This document shows, one piece after another, positions 25,375 through 34,501 of a DNA stretch of 38,153 nt (position 1 is its first letter; every line of letters begins with the position of its first letter). This stretch comes from Saprospiraceae bacterium (lineage in GTDB: Bacteria > Bacteroidota > Bacteroidia > Chitinophagales > Saprospiraceae): contig JADLHT010000036.1 of assembly GCA_020848695.1 (NCBI GenBank), positions 1 to 38,153 on the forward strand, in the 5' to 3' direction. A program made the translations under genes and the position numbers. The notes beneath the pieces are model-generated. The model searched no databases and was not told where the DNA came from. It worked only from the letters and a program-made list of their open reading frames with translations.

Positions 25375-25871
25375 GATCAATTATTATTCTCTTAGTCATT
25401 ATTCAGACTTCCTATGCTCAGATAAAACTCCGAAGCAATTCGTCTGATCTTATATTGCGAACAATGCTGGATCGAAATGTGACGGAAATTTCTGTTCATA
25501 GCCTTAATGACTCTTTGGACAAGTTTATTATTTTTGATACCCGGGAGAAAGAAGAATATGATATCAGCCATATTCAGAGTGCTATTCATGTAGGATTTGA
25601 TAATTTTCAAATAGAGAAAATCAGTCATCTAGACAAAAAAGTGCCAATAGTATGTTACTGTTCGGTTGGCTATCGGTCCGAAAAAATAGTTCAGCAACTT
25701 ACAGCTGCCGGTTTTACAAATGTTAGAAATCTGTATGGTAGTATTTTTGAATGGGTGAATGAGGGATATCCAGTCTATAATCTACAAAAGAATCGGGTTA
25801 ATACTATTCATGTTTACTCTTCACAGTGGGGTAGATTTATCACGAATACTTCTTTTAAGAAATATTATTAA
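25371..25871 (+). CDS. Secreted rhodanese-like protein
   Basis: The 166-residue protein has a signal peptide (residues 1-16, ending TSYA-Q) and one rhodanese domain. IIFDTREKEEYDISHIQSA is the N-side motif and Cys97 lies in YCSVGYRS at the active-site loop. A second Cys (C95) sits two residues before it. It overlaps the mvaD stop as ATGA, so it is translated after mvaD. Its 3' end overlaps the convergent wzy-like gene by 17 bases. Role in sulphur transfer or redox sensing outside the cytoplasm is inference. Confidence 0.88.
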   Translation: MRSIIILLVIIQTSYAQIKLRSNSSDLILRTMLDRNVTEISVHSLNDSLDKFIIFDTREKEEYDISHIQSAIHVGFDNFQIEKISHLDKKVPIVCYCSVGYRSEKIVQQLTAAGFTNVRNLYGSIFEWVNEGYPVYNLQKNRVNTIHVYSSQWGRFITNTSFKKYY

Positions 25872-27300
25872 TAATTTTATTTTGCTTCAAATCATACACC
25901 ACCAACACACAAATTAATGCCCAGAATAGGATAGCCGCTTTATCCATATCCAGAAAATTATTTAAAAATCCATGTGTTAAATATGTAATCAATGCACATC
26001 CTGATGATATGATCAGGATTTTGTCCTTTCTTTCTTTGGCTTTGTAATAAACTTTAAACGAATAATAAATACAGAATATCATAACAGCTATAAAAAGCAA
26101 ACCTCCGAGTAATCCTTGCTCTGATAAGGGTCCAAGATACTCGGAATGTGAATTACCCACATCTCCGGAATTGGTACTGATTTCGGTATAATTGCCCGAA
26201 AGTTGAAATGGTGCATACTCCGTCATATAGGTTCCTGGACCAAATCCAAATAAAGGTCTAGCTTTCCACATATCTATTGCACAAGCCCATCGATTGATTC
26301 TTTCGAGATTTGATGCGTCTGAACTAATGTTCGAAATAGACTCTACATTTTCTACCAGATCATCTGAACTAGCAACTTTGTTGGTCTCTAAACTTCTAAT
26401 CACAGAATCTATATTAATCAATAACCCAATCAGCACCAGGATCACTACAGAAATTAATAACTTAAACGGAATCCGAATCTTTAAAGCAAAGTACATCAAT
26501 ATAGAAGGAATTACACTTATCCAGGCAGCTCTTGAATAAGTATAAATCAGACAAGTTGTAAGTATTACTAAAATCAATAAAAAGCCTAGTTGTTTCAATG
26601 CTTTACCACTGTTGTAATAAATCATTCCTAAATTAATAGGAATACACATAGCGATAACAGCACCTAATACCGCATGACTTTTGAAAAATGGCTGCATAGT
26701 CCATTGTGAAGGTTTATCTTCAAAGCCATAAGTCATTAAGTGCAATAGATTATAGGAACAAACTATAACCATAGCAACAATAAACAGAGTTAAAAATGTA
26801 GCTATTTTCTTTCTATCTACAAAATAATAATAAGTAAGAAAGTATGCCGGAACAATAAACCATAGCTTAGATACAAAATACTTGAGCGATACAATTTTAT
26901 CGACACTTGTAAAACAGGTCAAAAACATCCAGCCGAGATAAAAATAAATCAATATAGAAAAAGGATGACGAAACACATCCTTGTCTAACTCTCTCTTCAA
27001 TATGAGTTGACTTACAAATACCAATATTAAAAAAACGAAAATGGGCTCAGTCGGCAGGGATAAACTTAGCTTACCCAGATCAACATCTGCAGGATTAATG
27101 GATAATGGTGTTAGAAAAGCAATGCTATACCAGATAAAATCCGGTTTAATAAATGCTACAATTGCATAAAAAATGATGGGTACTGTAAGCAGTATATAGA
27201 AGTTATATCTATAGAATGAATAGTATGTAAACAGTACAACTAGGATTGCTGAAACCGTAACCAGATATACTCCTGCCCTACTTAATTGGAATGAATTCAA
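25855..27300 (-). CDS. O-antigen ligase / polymerase family membrane protein (WaaL/Wzy-like)
   Basis: The 481-residue protein has about eleven hydrophobic segments and one long hydrophilic loop (about 310-390). The loop contains ERINRWACAIDMWKARPLFG, FGPGTYMTEYAPF and GNSHSEYLGPLSEQG, the Wzy_C signature with His in NSHSEYL. Members join or polymerise O-antigen or capsular repeat units at the outer face of the inner membrane. Its ATG overlaps the stop of the Wzz-like gene by four bases, so the two form one polysaccharide module. No glycosyltransferase or flippase gene is in the window. Confidence 0.85.
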   Translation of the reverse strand: MNSFQLSRAGVYLVTVSAILVVLFTYYSFYRYNFYILLTVPIIFYAIVAFIKPDFIWYSIAFLTPLSINPADVDLGKLSLSLPTEPIFVFLILVFVSQLILKRELDKDVFRHPFSILIYFYLGWMFLTCFTSVDKIVSLKYFVSKLWFIVPAYFLTYYYFVDRKKIATFLTLFIVAMVIVCSYNLLHLMTYGFEDKPSQWTMQPFFKSHAVLGAVIAMCIPINLGMIYYNSGKALKQLGFLLILVILTTCLIYTYSRAAWISVIPSILMYFALKIRIPFKLLISVVILVLIGLLINIDSVIRSLETNKVASSDDLVENVESISNISSDASNLERINRWACAIDMWKARPLFGFGPGTYMTEYAPFQLSGNYTEISTNSGDVGNSHSEYLGPLSEQGLLGGLLFIAVMIFCIYYSFKVYYKAKERKDKILIISSGCALITYLTHGFLNNFLDMDKAAILFWALICVLVVYDLKQNKIINNIS

Positions 27301-28277
27301 TCTTGCAAAAGACTTTTAATCACTGGCCATTTCCGGTTAATTAGGATAGCAGCAACTGCAACAATAATGGATGAAAACACGGATACGAGTACAAATAACC
27401 ATCGGACGGGAGAATGTTTCTGTTCCGCCGGTATTGCTTTGTCTACTACAAACTTTTGGGTAAACTCGACATCAGTATCAGCTTTGGCCTGCACAATAAA
27501 TTTTTTAATATGCATAAGGTTTCCAACTTCAGCTTCATATATTCTTTCTATAAAATCAAATGTTTCCCCCTTGTCTATATTAGATTCAACCAATCTTCTA
27601 AGTTTTTCAGCTTCTCCGGGTCTTGCCTGAGCATAAGCTTCAATGAGATATCCTCTTTGGAATTGACTCATAACGCCTTTATTAGTCAACGAATCCATAA
27701 TTCCTTTTAATGAATCAACTACAGACTTTTGCGTGTCATAATTCTTTGAAAGGTTCTCCAAAAGCGCAACGTTTCTGGATTTGGTCAGTTCAAATTTAAC
27801 TGAATCATAAAAAGCTGTAATTGAATTTGCAATATCTGCTGCCATTTGCGGACTCTTATCAAGAACATTTATTTCTATGGAATTATATTTATTCCTTTTT
27901 GAAGACAGATTATCTCTCAAATTATTCAATACTTTGGTGTAAGCGAATTGTTCTGAACTGTCAATTTCGTAATGTTTAAATAATTCATTTTTGGCAATAA
28001 CCTTATCCAATAATCTTGTAGAGTTAATAATCTCCAGGGACTGTTCCGACTCACTAGTTTCACCAAACTCCGAGTATGGTCCTTTTCGAATTGCTGTTTC
28101 AGTAACCGGTACTTGTGCGTACTTGGCAGGAAACATAGAAGTTGTTGACTTATAATAAACCGGTAGTGCAAACGAAAGTGCAGCAGATAAAACTGTAGTC
28201 GCTGCGGCAATTTTAATAAGAGTCTTCCGGTTCTGCCAGATTAATTTGATGAGATCTATAAAATTGAGTATTTCCAT
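27297..28277 (-). CDS. Wzz-like polysaccharide chain-length determinant
   Basis: The 326-residue protein has the two-membrane-segment plan of Wzz/FepE (about 20-40 and 290-312) with a long periplasmic helical region between. Near the start are LIKLIWQNRKTLIKI and the ALPVYYKSTTSMFPA junction, and near the end the PAEQKHSPVRW motif precedes the second segment, the usual Pro-rich P-x2-P-type element. It sets chain length for the O-antigen or capsule polymerised with the coupled WaaL/Wzy-like gene. No tyrosine-kinase domain is present. A promoter lies 90 bases upstream (28367-28396). Confidence 0.85.
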   Translation of the reverse strand: MEILNFIDLIKLIWQNRKTLIKIAAATTVLSAALSFALPVYYKSTTSMFPAKYAQVPVTETAIRKGPYSEFGETSESEQSLEIINSTRLLDKVIAKNELFKHYEIDSSEQFAYTKVLNNLRDNLSSKRNKYNSIEINVLDKSPQMAADIANSITAFYDSVKFELTKSRNVALLENLSKNYDTQKSVVDSLKGIMDSLTNKGVMSQFQRGYLIEAYAQARPGEAEKLRRLVESNIDKGETFDFIERIYEAEVGNLMHIKKFIVQAKADTDVEFTQKFVVDKAIPAEQKHSPVRWLFVLVSVFSSIIVAVAAILINRKWPVIKSLLQD

Positions 28278-28366
28278 TCTTTCAATAGCTTATGAATTTA
28301 AACGATTTCGGAGTGATTTCCGTATGGTTCAGGACCGGAATATTATCCTTCTTTATAAAAAGCTTG

Positions 28367-28396
28367 CAAAAATAGAAAATAAAATCTTTTTTCAAA
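28367..28396 (-). promoter_or_regulatory. Bacteroidota-type promoter for the Wzz-Wzy pair
   Basis: On the minus strand TTTG (28396-28393) is followed after 18 bases by TATTTTTG (28374-28367), an exact TTTG / TAnnTTTG arrangement. It lies in the gap between the TauE-like and Wzz-like genes, about 90 bases before the Wzz start, and separates the polysaccharide pair from the genes upstream. Confidence 0.65.
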
Positions 28397-28426
28397 CGAC
28401 AATCTCTAATTTGATAATTTACATAT

Positions 28427-29212
28427 TCACACTAAGCCTAATATCATTAATCCTCCAAATACAATCAGAAAGATAAACACCAATTTTTTAAAGTTTTCAT
28501 TTGTGAAATTTTCGCTCTTCTTTTTGCCATAATATGCACCTAGAAAGGCTGCTAACACAGATGGGACAATAATTTTTAAATCTAATTGAGTATTTCGTAA
28601 ATGAATATAATATATAGGAATTCTGACTAAATCTACCATACATGCAATCATAATTCCTGTTGCAATAAAAACTGACTTTTGTTGAATACTTTTACTAAGA
28701 AAAAGACTTCGTAAAGCCCCTTGATGTCCGGATAATCCACCAAAAAAACCACTAACAATTCCTCCAATTATCTTATAATGAAATCCGGTGAACGCTAAAT
28801 TATTCTTTTTATTAAACTCTAAAATAGCAAATGCTATTATTAACATCCCAATAATCAACTTCAATAAATCGACTTTTTGAAACGGTAAAATAAAAGAAAT
28901 TTGCAGGGTTGAATCGGCTAGAAAATTAAGACAATATGCGCCTCCAAAAGCTCCCAATATAGAACATACTCCGAAAATACCCACCATTTGATAATCGGTA
29001 TCTTTACAAGTAAGTCCAAGCTTAAATAAATTATTCATGAGGTGAACTATTGCTGTGCTAGCTATTGCCAGATTAGGTGCATACATCAAACTGAAGATTG
29101 GCAGTAAAATTGTTCCCAAGCCAAATCCACTGAAGAAACTTAAAAAAGATCCTCCAAAACTAAATCCAATAACTAAGATAAACTGTAATAGTTCACTTGC
29201 TGTATCTGGCAT
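28427..29212 (-). CDS. TauE/SafE family permease
   Basis: The 261-residue protein has about eight hydrophobic segments and the tandem half-repeat of TauE/SafE. Family marks are GFGLGTILLPIFSLMYAPNLAIASTA in the first half and GGIVSGFFGGLSGHQGALRS in the second. Members move sulphite, sulphonates or similar anions across the inner membrane. The substrate here is not known. The gene overlaps by 20 bases the end of the small tail-anchored protein upstream, so translation is likely coupled. Confidence 0.88.
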   Translation of the reverse strand: MPDTASELLQFILVIGFSFGGSFLSFFSGFGLGTILLPIFSLMYAPNLAIASTAIVHLMNNLFKLGLTCKDTDYQMVGIFGVCSILGAFGGAYCLNFLADSTLQISFILPFQKVDLLKLIIGMLIIAFAILEFNKKNNLAFTGFHYKIIGGIVSGFFGGLSGHQGALRSLFLSKSIQQKSVFIATGIMIACMVDLVRIPIYYIHLRNTQLDLKIIVPSVLAAFLGAYYGKKKSENFTNENFKKLVFIFLIVFGGLMILGLV

Positions 29213-29549
29213 AATAGTTGAAAATAAAAAGAACCAATAGTAAGATGGATACTACAATTAATCCAGTCAGCAAAAGTTTTTCATCTTCATTCTCCCTTTT
29301 TTTAAAAGCTGAGTTTAGTGGCGTATCCGTTTCTTGATCTACTTTTAATTCATAATTAAATTCATTTTGATTTCGTTTTATTTCTAGTTTCATTAATTCG
29401 TTCCCAATAAAAAAAGAATATTCCTTGTCTTCCATTACTTTGAAATCAATAATGAAAATATCATTGTTCAGATAAATAACTAAATTTCCTGATTCTTCTC
29501 CATGGTACAATCCGAGTGTATAATGATCACCGGTTATACTATTCATATT
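29193..29549 (-). CDS. Small tail-anchored protein, unknown
   Basis: The frame is open from 29732, but the part before 29549 overlaps the divergent SDR gene. The ATG at 29549 (MNSITGDHYTLGLYHGEESG) is therefore the likely start, giving 118 residues. The body is a beta-rich, acidic domain with NLVIYLNNDIFIIDF, then a charged linker and one C-terminal membrane segment (LLLTGLIVVSILLLVLFIF). I do not recognise the family. The stop lies 20 bases inside the TauE/SafE gene, so the two are probably coupled. Its function might be assisting the permease (inference). Confidence 0.6.
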   Translation of the reverse strand, partial: NMNSITGDHYTLGLYHGEESGNLVIYLNNDIFIIDFKVMEDKEYSFFIGNELMKLEIKRNQNEFNYELKVDQETDTPLNSAFKKRENEDEKLLLTGLIVVSILLLVLFIFNYYARYSK

Positions 29550-29635
29550 CCACACTTGTTGACCCACAACAACATTTTTTGAAATAAAAGATAAATATAT
29601 AACTATTTTTAAGGCTGAATTATTAGTACCAAAAA

Positions 29636-30421
29636 ATGATACTTGACTTAAGAGGATTAAATGCGTTAGTTTGTGGTTCGAGTAAAGGAATCGGGTATTC
29701 CATTGCGCTTGCTCTGGCAGAATCCGGAGCAAATGTTACAACACTCGCAAGGAACGAAAAACTCTTAAAAGAAAATATTCAATTACTGGATACAAAACAA
29801 GGTCAGACACATCATTATCTCGCTACTGATTTAACACAAGCAGAAGATCTTAAAAAGAAACTTCTTGTACTCACGGAATCAACTAATTATCACATTCTTG
29901 TTAATAATACCGGAGGACCTCCAGCCGGTAAATTATATACTGCTCAGATTGAAGAATTTCAAACTGCATTTACTCAACATTTGATTTGTAATCATATTCT
30001 AATGCAAGCCGTTTTACCGGGTATGAAGGTAAATAAATATGGCCGAATCATTAATATCATCTCAACATCTGTCAAACAACCATTGGATAATCTTGGTGTA
30101 AGCAATACCATCCGTGCCGCAGTTGCATCCTGGGCAAAAACTTTAGCCAATGAATTAGCTGAGTGGAATATTACTGTGAATAATGTTCTTCCCGGCGCAA
30201 CAGAAACAGAAAGATTAACAGCCATTATTCAAAAAGAAATGCAAATCCACTCAAAGACAGAAGAACAGGTCAAACAAACTATGCTAAATCAAATTCCAGC
30301 AAAAAGATTTGGTAAGCCTAATGAATTGGCATCGGCGGTAACCTTCCTTGCAAGTCCTTTAGCCTCTTATATTAATGGAATTAACCTTCCAGTTGATGGA
30401 GGAAGAACGAAGAGTTTGTGA
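29636..30421 (+). CDS. SDR-family oxidoreductase with altered catalytic residues
   Basis: The 261-residue SDR has GSSKGIG (14-20) and NNTGG (90-94). The usual YxxxK site reads SNTIR (156-160): Tyr becomes Ser156 and Lys becomes Arg160, while the Ser in ISTS (S143) is kept. The next block, WAKTLANELAEWNITVNNVLPG, and the final FLASPLASYINGINLPVDGG are normal. A subgroup of bacterial SDRs with LG(V/L)SN-x-x-R in this place exists to my knowledge, so this is probably a family feature and not damage. Catalysis by the standard Tyr/Lys mechanism is doubtful. It is convergent with the BNR-repeat gene. Confidence 0.85.
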   Translation: MILDLRGLNALVCGSSKGIGYSIALALAESGANVTTLARNEKLLKENIQLLDTKQGQTHHYLATDLTQAEDLKKKLLVLTESTNYHILVNNTGGPPAGKLYTAQIEEFQTAFTQHLICNHILMQAVLPGMKVNKYGRIINIISTSVKQPLDNLGVSNTIRAAVASWAKTLANELAEWNITVNNVLPGATETERLTAIIQKEMQIHSKTEEQVKQTMLNQIPAKRFGKPNELASAVTFLASPLASYINGINLPVDGGRTKSL

Positions 30422-30481
30422 TCATTATCGCATATTCTTAACTTTATATTCCTATATTGCAAAAGCTGGAAAGAAAATATT

Positions 30482-33400
30482 TTATGGTTTCATTACCTGT
30501 ATTATTTTCTCTTTCGTTAAAGCTTTATCATACTTAGCTCTATATTCAGATTTGATGCTTGAATATTTTATTGTAGCTGCATCTACTCTTGCACTTAGAT
30601 CTTCTGCGGCAGAAATAACTGTATTAGAAGGTCTTTGCTGCCCTGAGACTGCAACACCATATGATTCAGATATTTCTTCTCGAAGTTTTTTCTCGTCTGC
30701 AAAGATTGATTTTTGTTTGCTTGCTAATAATGTGGTTTTTAAATCTTCTAATGATTTATAATATTGATCAGCTAGTTGAATCGTTTTTTTATTCTTTGCT
30801 TTTACTTTCGTTTCATTTATAAATTTTTGTTCTGCGCTAATATTCTCAACCGTTTTGGCTAATGATTCATGCATATTGTAGAATTTCATTGATGTCTCAT
30901 ACTGCGCCTTCCTGTCTTCCAGATTATAATTCTTCTCATCTTTATGATTCAATTGAATAGTATCCAAGTAGTCTTTATTTTTCACATTAAGTCTTATGAT
31001 GTATTTTCCCGGCAATACCTGCGGAGCTGAGAATCCGGCAAAATCCAACTTGGTTCCACCTTCTGCCACTCTTGGAGGTTTCATCCTGTAATCCCAATAT
31101 ACTTTATTAATTCCTTTTCTTTGACTTGCAGGTATATTTTTAACGAGCTTTCCGTCTTCATCCAGAATATCTACTTTTACGGCTCCATCTAATATTCTGT
31201 CTTTGAGATAATATTGTATTGAGGTAATGGACTCAGGATTTCCGGCTATCCAACCGCCGGTAAATGGAGTAGCTCCGCCATATTTTCCGTCATTAATAAT
31301 AACTTCATTATTATTGAATAGATAAACCTCTCTATTAGCCAAATCACTGTTCATGTTTCTCATTGCAGAAATGTCATCATATATATAAATCCCTCTTCCA
31401 TGTGTGCCAATGATTAAGGCGTTTGTCTTATTGTGGATTCTTATATCTCTTACCAAGGCATAGTCCGGAAATCCTGTCTTCATTCGAAACCAGTTAATAC
31501 CACCATCAAGACTTGAAAATAGCCCCATTTCTGTCCCTAAAAAAAATAAATTTGGATTTTGTCTGTCTTGAATGATCTTATGGGCAAAACCGGTAAATTC
31601 TTTACTGAATATTCTAGACCAACTGTTGCCTCCATCGGTACTCTTAATCAAATAGGTATTATGATCGCCATACATATGGTTGTCAAGAGTTACAAAAACT
31701 GTATTGACATCGAATTTTGACAAGTGAATACTGCTAATCCAGGTCTGTGACGGAATTCCTGCTTTGGCTATTTCTGAAGAAACATTTTTCCAATTGATTC
31801 CTCCATCTTTTGTTATTTGAAGATTACCATCATCTGTTCCTACATAAATTATTCGCTCATCAAATGGAGATTCAGACAAGGTAAATATTGTACAATGATT
31901 TTCTGCACTCGTATTGTCTGCACTGATTCCACCAGATTCTTCTTGCTTTAATTTTTGAGGATCATTGGTTGTCAGATCAGCTGAAATTCGCGTCCAATTC
32001 CTCCCTTGATCTGTTGATTTATAGAGATACTGGGCACCCATATAAAGATTTTTCTTGTTTGCATTTCCTGTGACTATTGGTGTGTTCCAATTCCATCTTA
32101 ATTTATCTTCATTTTTGGATTTTTGAGGTTGTATACTATAAGTTTTTTTGGTACTAAGGTCAATTCTAGCAGCATTTCCTCCCTGATATTCTGCATAACA
32201 TGTATTTGAATCCGTTAAGTCCGGTTCTGTCCAAAAACCATCTCCCCAATATAAACCTGACCAGTCTCCGTTGCTAACACCACCAGCTTTTTCGCTCGGT
32301 GCAATCCAAGAGCCATTGTCTTGCAAACCTCCATAAATTCTATAGGGTTCTTGTTCATCAACCGCTACATGATAAAACTGACCAACCGGTAAGTTTCCGC
32401 AGAATAGAAAACTTGCTCCTCTGTCATTACTTATATATACACCTCCATCGGTTCCCAAGAACATGTGATTTGTGTTATTGGGGTTTATCCATAAAGCATG
32501 ATGATCCGAATGAACCCATCCGCCCTCATTACTTACATCACTAAATGAATAACCTCCATCATCCGAATAAGACAGAGTAAATGCTGGACGATAAACTCGT
32601 TTTGGATCTTTAGGGTCTATAATAATTGTTGAAAAATAAAAAGGTCTGGAAACTACATTCATGGTTGAACTTTGTTGTTTCCAGTTTTCTCCAGCATCTC
32701 TAGATATATATAATCCTGTATTGCTGGACTCAACGATAGCAATCAATTGATCAGGCTCACTTGGAGCTAAAGCCATTGCTATTCTTCCAAAATCTCCAGA
32801 AGGAAGTCCGTTACTTATTTTTTTCCAGTTTTTACCTCCATCAATTGATTTGTAAAGCGCAGAACCTTTACCGCCTGAATTGAAGGAATAAGGAGTTCTT
32901 CTGAATTCCCAAGTTGAAGCATAGATGATGTTTGGTTCCAATGGATTGATACAGATATCCGCACAGCCTGTTTTCTCATTTATATAAAGAATTTTTTGCC
33001 ATGATTTGCCGCCGTTATCCGACTTGTAAAGTCCTCGATGAGGACTATCTGACCAAAGTGGTCCCGGTACTGCAACATACAGGGTAGAAGTATTTTTAGG
33101 GTCAATTACAATTTTACTAATATGTTCTGTACTGTCTAAGCCTATTTTCACCCAGTTAGAACCGGCATCTGTTGATTTGTACATACCATTGCCAATGGAA
33201 ACAGAATTTCTCATATTGCTTTCACCGGTTCCTGTATAAATGATTTCAGGATTATTGGGATCTAATGCAATAGCACCGATTGATTGACAATATTTATCGA
33301 ATACAGGCGAATAGGATGAACCAGCATTGGTTGATTTCCAAATTCCTCCACCAGCTGTTCCTATATAGATAGTTCTTCCATCTTTTGAATTACCTTCTAT

Positions 33401-33538
33401 TGCAGTAATTCTTCCACTCATTGTTCCGGGACCCATAGCTCTAGGCTCCATTGATCCAAAAGTTGATGAATTTATTTTTACCTGAGCGAAGGAAAACAAT
33501 GGGGTAAAAGCCAATAAAATTATAAGTAGTTTATTCAT
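30482..33538 (-). CDS. Secreted BNR/sortilin-like repeat protein
   Basis: The 1018-residue exported protein has a signal peptide (1-18, ending LFSFA-Q). The first 730 residues hold many Asp-box/BNR repeats of the form P-x-x-IY-x-GT ... LYKS-x-DGG-x-x-W, building one or two beta-propellers like those of Vps10/sortilin or the family labelled WD40/YVTN/BNR-like. Motifs include GGWVHSDHHALWINP and GTDGGVYISNDRG. The rest is a small beta domain (VDILDEDGKLVKNIPASQRKG) and an alpha-helical end. No type IX secretion tail is seen. The role is unknown; envelope degradation or binding is often guessed. It starts 70 bases after the LolA-like gene stop, across a terminator. Confidence 0.85.
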   Translation of the reverse strand: MNKLLIILLAFTPLFSFAQVKINSSTFGSMEPRAMGPGTMSGRITAIEGNSKDGRTIYIGTAGGGIWKSTNAGSSYSPVFDKYCQSIGAIALDPNNPEIIYTGTGESNMRNSVSIGNGMYKSTDAGSNWVKIGLDSTEHISKIVIDPKNTSTLYVAVPGPLWSDSPHRGLYKSDNGGKSWQKILYINEKTGCADICINPLEPNIIYASTWEFRRTPYSFNSGGKGSALYKSIDGGKNWKKISNGLPSGDFGRIAMALAPSEPDQLIAIVESSNTGLYISRDAGENWKQQSSTMNVVSRPFYFSTIIIDPKDPKRVYRPAFTLSYSDDGGYSFSDVSNEGGWVHSDHHALWINPNNTNHMFLGTDGGVYISNDRGASFLFCGNLPVGQFYHVAVDEQEPYRIYGGLQDNGSWIAPSEKAGGVSNGDWSGLYWGDGFWTEPDLTDSNTCYAEYQGGNAARIDLSTKKTYSIQPQKSKNEDKLRWNWNTPIVTGNANKKNLYMGAQYLYKSTDQGRNWTRISADLTTNDPQKLKQEESGGISADNTSAENHCTIFTLSESPFDERIIYVGTDDGNLQITKDGGINWKNVSSEIAKAGIPSQTWISSIHLSKFDVNTVFVTLDNHMYGDHNTYLIKSTDGGNSWSRIFSKEFTGFAHKIIQDRQNPNLFFLGTEMGLFSSLDGGINWFRMKTGFPDYALVRDIRIHNKTNALIIGTHGRGIYIYDDISAMRNMNSDLANREVYLFNNNEVIINDGKYGGATPFTGGWIAGNPESITSIQYYLKDRILDGAVKVDILDEDGKLVKNIPASQRKGINKVYWDYRMKPPRVAEGGTKLDFAGFSAPQVLPGKYIIRLNVKNKDYLDTIQLNHKDEKNYNLEDRKAQYETSMKFYNMHESLAKTVENISAEQKFINETKVKAKNKKTIQLADQYYKSLEDLKTTLLASKQKSIFADEKKLREEISESYGVAVSGQQRPSNTVISAAEDLSARVDAATIKYSSIKSEYRAKYDKALTKEKIIQVMKP

Positions 33539-33551
33539 ACTAAATTTTTTT

Positions 33552-33585
33552 GAAAAAAAAAGACCACGAATTCGTGTCGTGGTCT
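33552..33585 (-). terminator. Rho-independent terminator after the LolA-like gene
   Basis: On the minus strand AGACCACGA pairs perfectly with TCGTGGTCT around a seven-base loop, followed by nine T residues. It lies between the LolA-like gene (stop at 33609) and the BNR gene (start at 33538). No other promoter is visible in the 70-base gap. Confidence 0.92.
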
Positions 33586-33608
33586 CAATATTAGTTAATT
33601 ATTTTCTA

Positions 33609-34313
33609 TCAATTCATTGGTTTGAATTCAGAATCATCAATATTTCCATTGATAACAACTTTAGTAAATTCAACGGGACCTCCCATTGCAGATATCGTAT
33701 GTGGAAATAAATATCCGTTTTCAGTTAATTTATAATTTGAAAAATCAACTGTTACATCAATCTCTTTTCCATCTGCTTTCTGTTTAGAAATTTTTCTGAC
33801 AATGTAGTTGCTGGTTGGATCTATGAGCATATAATGTGTATTGCCGGTCTTTGTTGTAACCTTCAACTTATAACAGTCAGTTCCTTCGACATCGTCCATT
33901 CCAAGATACTCAACTGCATGTCCTTTCTCTTTATAATTGACTAATTCACCCTCAAGATCCAATTGATCAATGCTGGATTTAATTTGTTCTGAGGTCATGC
34001 TCTCTGGCTTGGTTTGCCCTTGAAATGGCATAAAAATCCAACCGGAATCAGGGGTCATTATGGTCCATCCTTTCATTCCCATTAATTCTATGACCATTTT
34101 AGCTCCTTTATTCTTTTTGGAGATCATATTGATTCCGACTTCCATTCCTTGAGCATTAATTTTCCCTTCCATTAGGGTAGTTTCTATGGATTTCAGCTTA
34201 TCTAAGCCTCCATTGGCTTTAATATATTTGTCAACAATTTCATCGGCGGTTTGAGCGGATAGTGTGTTTAGGACAAAAGCACCACAAAGCAATAAATAAA
34301 ATACTTTTTTCAT
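33609..34313 (-). CDS. Exported LolA-like / outer membrane lipoprotein-sorting-family protein
   Basis: The 234-residue protein has a signal peptide (MKKVFYLLLCGAFVLNTLSAQ) and a body with the half-barrel pattern of LolA/LolB-like or DUF4292-type proteins: DEIVDKYIKANGGLDKLKSI, then long alternating strands to YLFPHTISAMGG. The frame stays open to 34442, but the ATG at 34313 is chosen because it begins a proper signal peptide. A TAACTTTG -7-like box (34341-34334 on the minus strand), which would lie inside a longer gene, also supports it. Its substrate is unknown. It is followed by a terminator and then the BNR gene. Confidence 0.75.
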   Translation of the reverse strand: MKKVFYLLLCGAFVLNTLSAQTADEIVDKYIKANGGLDKLKSIETTLMEGKINAQGMEVGINMISKKNKGAKMVIELMGMKGWTIMTPDSGWIFMPFQGQTKPESMTSEQIKSSIDQLDLEGELVNYKEKGHAVEYLGMDDVEGTDCYKLKVTTKTGNTHYMLIDPTSNYIVRKISKQKADGKEIDVTVDFSNYKLTENGYLFPHTISAMGGPVEFTKVVINGNIDDSEFKPMN

Positions 34314-34333
34314 TCGTTCATATAATTTGACCC

Positions 34334-34341
34334 CAAAGTTA
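34334..34341 (-). promoter_or_regulatory. -7 promoter box for the LolA-like gene
   Basis: TAACTTTG on the minus strand is an exact TAnnTTTG box, 20 bases before the chosen ATG at 34313. The nearest TTTG upstream lies only 11 bases away, so the -33 element is uncertain. Confidence 0.45.
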
Positions 34342-34501
34342 ATCTGATCCTTCAAATATCTACGAAAATCTTCGTCTAAACTTGATACTTTTAAGATTAA
34401 ATTAATGTTTTTTTCGATTAGCTGAATAATTTGAATATACATAGCTTAAAGTTCAAACTAAATTTTCATTTATCTGTTCTGAATAAATATTAAGTAGGTA
34501 T

